Made by a program: the position numbers and the translations under genes. DNA of 64,000 nucleotides from Deltaproteobacteria bacterium (GTDB taxonomy: Bacteria > Bdellovibrionota_C > UBA2361 > JAGFJO01): contig JAGFJO010000080.1 of the NCBI GenBank assembly GCA_024102635.1, forward strand, positions 17,525 through 81,524, written 5' to 3'. Every line of letters starts with the position of its first letter. The stretch's first letter is position 1. Positions 27,281 through 34,017 of this stretch are shown here, one piece after another. Under the pieces are notes generated by a model, which had not been told where the DNA came from, made no database searches, and worked only from the letters and a program-made list of their open reading frames with translations.

Positions 27281-28579
27281 TTACCGGAACATTTTTCGGG
27301 CCGCCCTAATCGCATCGATCAACGCCTCAAAATCCGAGATGTCACTGTAAAGCCCGATACTGGCGCGAGCCGAAGAGGCGATCCCAAGATGCTTAAGCGC
27401 CGGCATGGCGCAGTGATGCCCAGCACGGATCTGAACGTTAAAGTTGTCCGCTATAGTTGAAAGGTCGTGGGCATGAACGCCCTTAAGATTGAAGGAAATG
27501 ATTGAAACCTGACAGCCGGATTCTGCGCCATGCCGGGTGGCAGGGCCGTAAAGTTCTACCCCTTCCTCCTTAGATAAAAGCTCCCAGGCCTTTACAAAAA
27601 GGCTATGCTCGTAGTCCGCTATCGCTTTCAAGCCGAAACCCTCAACAAAGTCCACTGCGCTTTCAAGCGCTATTGCCTCCGCGATTGGGGGAGTCCCCGC
27701 TTCCATTCTTTGAGGAAAATCAGCCCAAGCTGATCCTTCCACCGCAACCGAAGAGATCATATCGCCGCCCCCCTGAAACGGCTCCATTAGGTGGTGCACT
27801 TTGCTGTTCGCATATAGCACTCCTATACCCGTCGGACCGTAAAATTTGTGGCCCGAAAAGGCAAGAAAGTCAGCGCCGATTCTCGAGCAATCCAGCTCGC
27901 AGTGCTGCACTGATTGAGCGGCATCTACCAGTACCAGCGCGCCCGCTTTATGCGCAACGTCGACTATCTTGTCGACCGGAAACAAAGTGCCGAACGAATT
28001 AGCAACGTGCGTCATAGCTACAAGCTTCGGCTTCAATTCCTCGACCTTTTTTTTATAATCATCAAGGTCAAATTCTGCCGAAGGAGAGATGTTGCAGAAG
28101 CTAAGATTTAAACCTTTGCGGCGGGCGAGCATCTGCCACGGCACAATATTACTGTGATGCTCGATAAGAGAGATGAGAATATTATCTCCTCTGCTAAAGT
28201 AGTTTTCCAGCGAGTGTGCTACCAGATTGATTGATTCCGTTGTTCCCTTAGTGAAGATTATCTCTCTCTCACTATCCGCTCCAAGGAACCGCGCCAGACG
28301 AAGCTTGCTGTTGTCATAGGCCTTCGTCGCGTTTGCGCTAAGGCTATAAGCGCCGCGATGAATGTTGGCATGTTCATGAGATAAATAGGCCGTGATTCTA
28401 TCGATCACCGCGGCCGGCTTTTGAGCACTAGCTGCGGTATCAAGATAGTGCAGCTGGGCCTTTTCGCCCTTAGACAAAATAGGGAAAAATTGCCGGGCTG
28501 TTAGTCCGGGCAACCGCTTTGACTCTTTTGATTCTATTGCTGCCATGCCCATAATTCGGTGCCGCTCAATATAAGGCAC
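27281..28579 (-). CDS. sufS: Cysteine desulfurase, SufS/CsdA type (class II)
   Basis: A 432-residue PLP enzyme that takes sulfur from cysteine for Fe-S cluster assembly. PLP lysine K245 sits in SGHKFYGPTG; catalytic C390 in RAGHHCAMP. The N-terminus has LDTAASAQKP and an ANIHRGAYSLSANAT block typical of group II desulfurases. About 25 extra N-terminal residues precede the usual start, so a downstream start such as the ATG at 28549 is possible. No sufBCD, sufE or sufU lies next to it; the neighbours are unrelated. Confidence 0.92.
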   Translation of the reverse strand: MPYIERHRIMGMAAIESKESKRLPGLTARQFFPILSKGEKAQLHYLDTAASAQKPAAVIDRITAYLSHEHANIHRGAYSLSANATKAYDNSKLRLARFLGADSEREIIFTKGTTESINLVAHSLENYFSRGDNILISLIEHHSNIVPWQMLARRKGLNLSFCNISPSAEFDLDDYKKKVEELKPKLVAMTHVANSFGTLFPVDKIVDVAHKAGALVLVDAAQSVQHCELDCSRIGADFLAFSGHKFYGPTGIGVLYANSKVHHLMEPFQGGGDMISSVAVEGSAWADFPQRMEAGTPPIAEAIALESAVDFVEGFGLKAIADYEHSLFVKAWELLSKEEGVELYGPATRHGAESGCQVSIISFNLKGVHAHDLSTIADNFNVQIRAGHHCAMPALKHLGIASSARASIGLYSDISDFEALIDAIRAARKMFR

Positions 28580-28720
28580 AAGCTTACATTATCAAGTTTT
28601 CCGCCCTTTTGCGAGGCGGGGCCACCGAATATCGCATACGATAATTCGCTCAAGGTTTTCGTGCGCCTCTGTCGATATACCATTTAGGTAATAACTGCTC
28701 GTAAATTAGGTCTAGGCGAT

Positions 28721-29716
28721 ATGAATACTCCTCCGGCTGCGCACTCAAAACCCGGAATTATAGGATGGACCGCAGCAGCGTTCTCGGCCTGTTTGATAGT
28801 CTATCTTATCGGGGCGGTACTGCAGGTCGGCGAGTATTGGCGCAAAACAGTTTGCGCCGAGCGCGCCAAACTAGCTTTGGACGGCTCAAATATGGCGCTA
28901 GCTCGTTACTACACTGATCGAGCCCTTCGCGCTGAGGGGCTAGCTTGGCTATTTTCGCTAGGTAGCAATATTGATACCAAATTGGGGAATTTGATTGCGC
29001 TTAACCTCGACCTTTTGGAGGAGAGTAACGGATACGATTTTCGCGCGGCCCTTAACAGAATCGAAATACTTCGGACCTCCATCAGCGAAGTACAGGTTCT
29101 TGACCCCGACGAGCCACGCCTTGTCAAGACGGCTGATGATGCTAAACCGGTTTTGGAATCGTTGGTGTATCTGGACAACAAACGGCGCACCAAACAGGCT
29201 GAGCGCGGGCGGCTGGAGGAACAGCGGAGAAAACTAGTTCAGGCTTACTCGATCATCGCTACTGAATTTGGCGAATTCTTTTCTCTCACCCCGGAAAAAG
29301 CGGATCCGGAATCGGCTCTTCCTGTGTATGAGAAAGGCGTGCTGAAAGGACTTCCTCGCCTGCAAAACCTTGAGGATGATCTTCCCACACTTACGGCACT
29401 TGCAAAGTCCTTGGAGATCGCGAGAGGCAAGGTTCAGCTCGAACCTGGAGCTAATGCCCATCTTCAATTTACCGAGAGAATGAAGTATTTCCGCAACGCT
29501 ATGCGTCCCTTGAACTTGGGCAACTCCACCGTAACAAAAGCGATCATAGAGATTGACAGTTATCTAGCTGCCAATGAAAGCGAACTGAAAAGGTCCCGCT
29601 ACGTACTAGACTCGAACCTTAGAGAGATCTTTTTTACCGCGCTAGCGGCGAGCCGCACACCATCACCAAGAGCCCTCGCTGAAATAGGCGATTCCCTGAG
29701 AACAGTTATTCTCTAG
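28721..29716 (+). CDS. Hypothetical membrane-anchored helical protein
   Basis: 331 residues. One membrane segment at about residues 13-37 is followed by a long, mostly helical and charged region, with a coiled-coil stretch at about 145-175 (NKRRTKQAERGRLEEQRRKL). I recognise no family. A role as an inner-membrane-anchored periplasmic or cytoplasmic scaffold is only inference. It is divergent from sufS and its 3' end overlaps the convergent amidotransferase gene by 11 bp. Confidence 0.7.
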   Translation: MNTPPAAHSKPGIIGWTAAAFSACLIVYLIGAVLQVGEYWRKTVCAERAKLALDGSNMALARYYTDRALRAEGLAWLFSLGSNIDTKLGNLIALNLDLLEESNGYDFRAALNRIEILRTSISEVQVLDPDEPRLVKTADDAKPVLESLVYLDNKRRTKQAERGRLEEQRRKLVQAYSIIATEFGEFFSLTPEKADPESALPVYEKGVLKGLPRLQNLEDDLPTLTALAKSLEIARGKVQLEPGANAHLQFTERMKYFRNAMRPLNLGNSTVTKAIIEIDSYLAANESELKRSRYVLDSNLREIFFTALAASRTPSPRALAEIGDSLRTVIL

Positions 29717-30467
29717 TTGACAGTCGCTTTCGTTCGAAACCTCGCGCCTCTAAAACAAGTTGCTTAAAAACATTGAGCCACTCGCGAACCTGCTTGTCCC
29801 AGATACTCTCGGGGTGGCACTGAACACCAACGCAGTACCACTCCCCCTCTGCCTCGACTGCTTCTATCAAGCCGCCATGCCTGGCTGAGGCGCGCAAACC
29901 GGGCGCCAATCTTTTGATGGCCTGGTGATGCCAGGAGTTGACCGCTATGGTCTCACGGCCCAGCTGCGCAGCTAGACGTGAATCTTCGTCGATTGCGATC
30001 TCATGGGCCGCCTGAGACTCGGCATCGTAAGCCAGCTTGCTTGAATGCCCTTTGATTGAGCACTGAGTCTCCAAATCTTGGAATAATGTTCCGCCCAGTA
30101 CTACGTTAATTATCTGCATACCGCGGCAGATTCCTAAAACCGGCTTTTGCTCTTCCTTTGCTGACAGAATCAGGTACTTCTCAATCTCGTCCCTGCTTTC
30201 GCATACCGGTCCTATCTTTTCGTGCGGATTCTCCCCATATAACTGAGGCGAAACATCCTCTCCCCCGGTAATGAGAAGGCCGCTACACCTGCTGTAAATC
30301 GCAGCTACCGTTTCCAGAGATTGTGTAACTGGGATCAATATAGGCACTCCACCGGCTGCGATAATTGATTCAATGTACTCCCGCGCTACTCCAATTTTGA
30401 GTTCATCGTCGGCTGTTCTGTAGCAACAGGTGGAAATGCCTATCGAAGGAGGTTCATTCAGTTGCAT
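29706..30467 (-). CDS. Class I glutamine amidotransferase, peptidase C26 (gamma-glutamyl hydrolase/PuuD-like)
   Basis: A 253-residue protein. The nucleophile C114 lies in LGICRGMQIINVVLGG; H218 and E220 in VQCHPES complete the triad; ITGGEDVSPQLYGE is the substrate-loop block. This is the C26 group that includes gamma-glutamyl-GABA hydrolase PuuD. It hydrolyses a gamma-glutamyl amide; the actual substrate cannot be read from sequence, and no polyamine genes are nearby. Confidence 0.88.
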   Translation of the reverse strand: MQLNEPPSIGISTCCYRTADDELKIGVAREYIESIIAAGGVPILIPVTQSLETVAAIYSRCSGLLITGGEDVSPQLYGENPHEKIGPVCESRDEIEKYLILSAKEEQKPVLGICRGMQIINVVLGGTLFQDLETQCSIKGHSSKLAYDAESQAAHEIAIDEDSRLAAQLGRETIAVNSWHHQAIKRLAPGLRASARHGGLIEAVEAEGEWYCVGVQCHPESIWDKQVREWLNVFKQLVLEARGFERKRLSTRE

Positions 30468-30643
30468 AAAGGTATAGTCACTGCCAATGACACTAGTCTG
30501 CTATGGCCGCCGCTAATATCTTCTGGCGTGCTGCATGATGCAAGCTGCCATCTACTCCGGTCAGGTGTGTTTGAGCTTTAAAAAATCGGGGTGCACAAAA
30601 TTTTGCTCACCAAACCCCCATTGACATAGCAGAGCTGAAAAAC

Positions 30644-30695
30644 AGCCCAAATTAAGAAATGGCGTAAATGGCTGATTTCATAAATTTTTTGGGCT
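30644..30695. repeat. Inverted repeat upstream of candidate RNA promoter
   Basis: AGCCCAAA at 30644-30651 and its exact complement at 30688-30695, with an inner GAAAT/ATTTC pair. On the minus strand the stem is followed by GTTTTTC, so it may end minus-strand transcription, or it may be an upstream element of the promoter at 30706. Confidence 0.45.
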
Positions 30696-30705
30696 TATTT
30701 TCATG

Positions 30706-30733
30706 TTGCTTTCGAGCAATCGTGTGCTATACT
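30706..30733 (+). promoter_or_regulatory. Sigma-70-like promoter of the candidate ncRNA
   Basis: TTGCTT (30706-30711), a 16-bp spacer and TATACT (30728-30733). The expected transcription start is near 30740. The -35 and spacer contain a TTGCT-TTCG-AGCAA hairpin sequence. No convincing protein gene follows for about 650 bp. Confidence 0.6.
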
Positions 30734-30739
30734 TAAAAA

Positions 30740-31229
30740 CTCCTTGGCCTGGTAACAACCACCGACGTGGTTGTGTGTTTGTTTGGGCCGGTATTTCGAA
30801 AAAATTGAAACAGGATAGCTGAAGCAGTATAGCTAAAGCGGGCCAGAGTGCCGACGGCAGTTTGAGCTGGACCCATTTATTGGAACTAGCGGTTACAATA
30901 ATTGTGTCCAGGAATGAGATTTTCGCCCCGAACCGCTTTTTGCAGTATTTCTCGGAGGCGGAATTAGAGATCGGTTACGCAGTACCTGCTTTACTGAACT
31001 GTCATGTGCTTCGCGCGGTAAGGTGGCTCGTAAGAGCCGGCTTCCTCTAAGGGGCGATCCCCTTGTGAGTTAATGGTGCCTCATGTTTGTGATAGCTGAC
31101 CTTTTGTTGCTTGCTTTGCATCAGATATCAGCAATAACACGACAACGGCCTCCGGTAATTCGCGCTTAATCATCACACTTACTGTTTGTAATTGACGGCG
31201 GAGATTGAAACTCTCTGGCCGTTTTTTTT
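30740..31229 (+). ncRNA. Candidate structured non-coding RNA, about 490 nt
   Basis: The stretch is bounded by the promoter at 30706-30733 and an intrinsic terminator at 31195-31229. It holds at least three perfect hairpins: ACAACCAC/GTGGTTGT with a 4-nt loop (30755-30774), GGCTC-GTAA-GAGCC with a GNRA tetraloop (31025-31038), and AAGGGG-CGAT-CCCCTT (31049-31064). A near-repeat ATAGCTGAAGCAG/ATAGCTAAAGCGG occurs at about 30813-30840. ORFs inside are short, lack an SD and start at rare codons. It does not show the RNase P, tmRNA or SRP RNA signatures I know. It could also be a long structured leader. Confidence 0.4.
31195..31229 (+). terminator. Intrinsic terminator with T8 tract
   Basis: ACGGC pairs with GCCGT, and an inner AGA/TCT pair surrounds a TTGAAAC loop with small bulges; eight T residues follow (31222-31229). 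This is a classic Rho-independent terminator on the plus strand with no protein gene upstream, which supports the non-coding RNA call. Confidence 0.75.
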
Positions 31230-31384
31230 GCTTTGCGGGCTGGCTCTCAGACCGACGGGCCGTTTTTGCTTGTGGGAAGTAGGTAAGGTTTTCGTCTGTA
31301 CCAGCCGGGCGCAATTGCACGGCGAGTTAGCTCATGTAGTTATTGTTATTTATATCGATTTTTACTTTAAAAAGGATGTGTGTC

Positions 31385-31672
31385 ATGAAATTCTGGTCAA
31401 ACTCTGATATCCCCTCCGTAGGTCCCTATGTGCCGGAGAAGAGGCTTTTGGCTGCTGTATTGCAGCGCGCCATCAGCGATCTTATCGGTGGAGAAGGCGA
31501 ACTTAGAGAAGGTGCTCGCTCTTGGCTGATGGATGATGAGCCGACTGACGCTCCTCTTACGTTTCGCTTCATTTGTGAAGCTTTGGATCTTGATTGTATG
31601 AGCCTTAGGAAGGCTATAACCATCCAAGCTCAGAGCCAGTCCGACGTTGCTGTGGGCGAAGCAGCATACTAG
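31385..31672 (+). CDS. Small conserved-type hypothetical protein, 95 aa
   Basis: The ATG at 31385 has an AAAAGGAT SD. The protein reads VPEKRLLAAVLQRAISDLIG, then EGARSWLMDDEP and FRFICEALDLDCMSLRKAI. I recognise this layout (EKRL-AVL, A-x2-W, F-x2-ICE-LG-D-x3-LR) as a small protein type seen in several proteobacterial and related genomes without known function. It looks helical and soluble. It is followed by a GC-rich tandem repeat and a terminator. Confidence 0.75.
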   Translation: MKFWSNSDIPSVGPYVPEKRLLAAVLQRAISDLIGGEGELREGARSWLMDDEPTDAPLTFRFICEALDLDCMSLRKAITIQAQSQSDVAVGEAAY

Positions 31673-31676
31673 TCGA

Positions 31677-31744
31677 ACAGCACACAGGGTACTGGCACAC
31701 AGGGTCACCTGGCACACAGGGGCACCTGGCACACAGGGGCACCT
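31677..31744. repeat. Four-copy 17-bp tandem repeat
   Basis: The unit is GGCACACAGGGGCACCT: exact copies at 31711-31727 and 31728-31744, one copy with one change at 31694-31710, and a degenerate shortened copy at about 31677-31693. It lies right after the stop of the 95-aa gene and before its terminator. Tandem repeats of this size vary readily by slippage. Confidence 0.85.
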
Positions 31745-31765
31745 GCTTAAGCGGGGTGCCCCGCC

Positions 31766-31792
31766 CGTGCGACTCTCCCCCGCACGCTTTTT
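31766..31792 (+). terminator. Intrinsic terminator after the 95-aa gene
   Basis: CGTGCG and CGCACG form a 6-bp stem around a pyrimidine-rich 9-nt loop, followed by CTTTTTC. A separate GCGGG-GTGC-CCCGC hairpin lies just upstream at 31751-31764. Confidence 0.6.
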
Positions 31793-32135
31793 CTTTCCTT
31801 CCGCATCCTCGCATCCCCGTTGCCTGTCACCGGCACCGCACTGGGATATCCGGTAACGTTTCAAGTTCTTCATCTATGAACATCGATAGAAGCGAGTGCT
31901 AGGAAGCTAAGATTTCGAAAAAGCATAGTCTCTACTAGAGCAACCATTCCATAAAAAATCTGCGCAATATCGCCGCATTTTAAGGCAATCTATTATCTCT
32001 TTAATCTAAGTTTTCAGTTTCATGACAGAGATCAGAGGATGATAGTTCTTATGGCATCGACGATCTTGGTCGCAGAAATTCCCTTCCCCGCTACACATCT
32101 AACTGTTATATAATAGTTATAGTTGGCGATTCATT
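31793..32135. other. Non-coding stretch, nothing clear
   Basis: I see no supported gene here. A TATAAT hexamer at 32109-32114 lies in front of the gene at 32136 but has no good -35 partner; an AACTGTTAT/ATAGTT inverted match surrounds it. Confidence 0.3.
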
Positions 32136-32426
32136 ATGGGTGATCACGGTAGCAACCAGGGCGGTAAAGGCAACCAACCGGAACGGTGGGAAAAGTTGCT
32201 GATGGCGCTAGATGAGAAGTTGCAGCTTGGTCTGCTTGATCGGTTGCGCCGGGTTACACGCTACGAATTTACCAAGGAGTCCGCGGGTGAGGCTTTAATA
32301 ATAGAGACTGCATCCGCGGAAGACGAAGAGTACCTCTCCAAAGAGCCTTTCTTTCATCAACTCGAACTTCTTGCTCAAGACGCCATCGGCGTTGAACGGG
32401 TGCAGATCAATCGCCGAGAAGAATAG
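32136..32426 (+). CDS. Small hypothetical protein, 96 aa
   Basis: The N-terminal 15 residues are Gly/Asn/Gln-rich. Then comes W-x2-LLMALDEKLQLGLLDRL, a strand pair EFTKESAGEALIIETAS, and an EEYLSKEPFFHQLELLAQDA helix followed by VERVQI. This order of a W-x-LL helix, a strand and a helix ending in a V-x-V-x-I strand resembles the C-terminal domain of DnaX tau, but as a free-standing protein. The resemblance is by eye and weak. No clear SD is seen. It converges on the PHP-domain gene. Confidence 0.55.
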   Translation: MGDHGSNQGGKGNQPERWEKLLMALDEKLQLGLLDRLRRVTRYEFTKESAGEALIIETASAEDEEYLSKEPFFHQLELLAQDAIGVERVQINRREE

Positions 32427-32459
32427 ATACTTTTAAGCTACTCGCTTTCAAGACCTGGA

Positions 32460-33272
32460 TTATCGCGCTGGGGAGCTTTCAGCAGATTGCCGGGCCACAA
32501 GGTGCTTGATGCCTGCAAAGCCTGGATCGGGCATCTTAACCCGAGCCATCCTGCTTCCAACCTGAGCCAGAGCGTTCGCGTTAGAAAAGCTGAATAGTTG
32601 AAATTTAATCTTCGGCCAGCGCGATCTAAAAATGCTCACGGAATCAGCGTATGCCAGATCAAAGGCTCTGAATCCATACGTCTCCACCAGCTGCGGTAGA
32701 ACAGCTAAGCGATGCGGCGTCTTATCCATACGGCTCGGGAGAGCCACTGCGCCAAACTCATCAATAATCGACAGCACATGATCGAAGGGGTGTGAAACGA
32801 GATATTTGCGGTTCCCCATGGCTGCAGACGGGACTCCGAGTGCTCGCAGAAAGTCATGAATAGCTTGTGCATTGCTGCTCTCAGGAAATAAGCAGGAAAG
32901 TATTACATCGTCGCAATTTTTCAGAGTTACTCTGAGGTCCACTCCGGGAATGACGATAAGAGAGGTATTTCTGGCTGCATCGATGACCCTATCGATGTAG
33001 GCGGCGCTGTAAAAGTCCGTTACAGCTATGACATCCAACCCCTTAACCTTGGCCAGCCGGACTAGAGCCGGAGCGGTATCTATCCCCTCGATTCCCAAAT
33101 ACCCGAGCGAGGCGGGGCTATGGATTCTAAGATCCATTAAGTAACTTTTCTTTTTAGCCCTCGACTTTTCGATCGAGGCGGAGAGATTTTTAGGCTGCTC
33201 TGCGGCTACATTCTCACTTGAACTTTGTTCTCTCTCTATGCTGGCAGCTAAGGTGGTCTTCTTGTCTTCCAT
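32460..33272 (-). CDS. PHP-domain protein (predicted metal-dependent hydrolase)
   Basis: 270 residues from the ATG at 33272, which has an AAAGGA SD; the TTG at 33296 is less likely. After about 45 disordered, Ser/Lys-rich residues comes DLRIHSPASLGYLG, the PHP motif I (DLHxHS-like, with Arg for the middle His-preceding position), then LAKVKGLDVIAVTDFYS for motif II, IPGVDLRV for motif III, and SHPFDH later. PHP enzymes are trinuclear-metal phosphoesterases. Some canonical ligands, such as the H of TDH, are changed to F here, so activity is uncertain. It is co-directional with the 155-aa gene 27 bp upstream. Confidence 0.72.
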   Translation of the reverse strand: MEDKKTTLAASIEREQSSSENVAAEQPKNLSASIEKSRAKKKSYLMDLRIHSPASLGYLGIEGIDTAPALVRLAKVKGLDVIAVTDFYSAAYIDRVIDAARNTSLIVIPGVDLRVTLKNCDDVILSCLFPESSNAQAIHDFLRALGVPSAAMGNRKYLVSHPFDHVLSIIDEFGAVALPSRMDKTPHRLAVLPQLVETYGFRAFDLAYADSVSIFRSRWPKIKFQLFSFSNANALAQVGSRMARVKMPDPGFAGIKHLVARQSAESSPAR

Positions 33273-33299
33273 ATTGACGTTTCCTTTAAATTGCAAGCC

Positions 33300-33767
33300 T
33301 TAGCTTCCCTCTTCAGACGTGATTATTTCTGTGGCCGAAGGAAGTGAACTGGCTGGGGGAGGCTGTTTGGGCGCCTTGACCTTTTCTCCTCCAGACAGCG
33401 CCATGAGGTCCCGAAGTAAGGTTTTTAGTGAGCCGATCTGAACATCGATTCGCTCGAGGTCGCTGCCGGTAGGCATCTGCTGAAACAGATTAAGCACCCT
33501 GTCCAGCTTAACTCCCATATTGGTAACGCGGGTGGTGACGAGATCGAGCTTTCCCTCCAGCACTTTCACTTCTGAGGTCGTAGCTACGCCCATCATGCGG
33601 GCTATGGCATATGCGCTTACATCAGATGCAGCGCGGGGAGTTTCTGAAGCTTCGGCGGCTGCGCTTTTTTCACTGGAATACTCCGGCGAGCCATTTTTTG
33701 CGGCCCCCGTGGCATTAGCGGCGTCGGATGTTGTAGAAGTATCAGTTCCGAGGTCTTTCTCCTGCAT
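33300..33767 (-). CDS. Hypothetical protein with disordered N-terminus and coiled coil
   Basis: 155 residues. The first 50 are Ser/Thr/Ala/Glu-rich and probably disordered; about residues 62-125 form a heptad-like coiled coil (VKVLEGKLDLVTTRVTNMGV, LDRVLNLFQQMP); the tail is Pro/Ser-rich. I recognise no family. It precedes the PHP gene by 27 bp to that gene's start and is probably in the same transcript. Confidence 0.6.
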   Translation of the reverse strand: MQEKDLGTDTSTTSDAANATGAAKNGSPEYSSEKSAAAEASETPRAASDVSAYAIARMMGVATTSEVKVLEGKLDLVTTRVTNMGVKLDRVLNLFQQMPTGSDLERIDVQIGSLKTLLRDLMALSGGEKVKAPKQPPPASSLPSATEIITSEEGS

Positions 33768-34017
33768 GACTTATCTCTCACTAAAATTCTTCGGGAAAAA
33801 TGGGAGCGGCGAATAGTACTGCTGGCTCGGCCCTCTGCTTACTTTTGATGAGGGAAGGGCGGTTTAAGATTCTGGCTGCGTCACAACACGGCGAATTATT
33901 GCAGACGCTAAGCACTTGTAATGACGCAGTTTTAGTCTTAATTGTCTGGTCTATGAGGCGGGGATCGGGCAATAATACCACGAATGGCAGCATTAATTTA
34001 AAGGCAGCAGAACGACC

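Noticed and set aside
30862..31050. 62-codon ORF inside the candidate ncRNA
   Set aside because: Starts at TTG without an SD and runs over the GNRA-loop hairpin; kept as evidence against coding, though not excluded.
30740..31229. RNase P RNA, tmRNA or SRP RNA
   Set aside because: None of their conserved core sequences, such as the RNase P GAGGAAAGTCC block, is present.
31677..31744. CRISPR-like array
   Set aside because: The 17-bp units are directly adjacent with no spacers, so this is a tandem repeat, and no cas genes are present.
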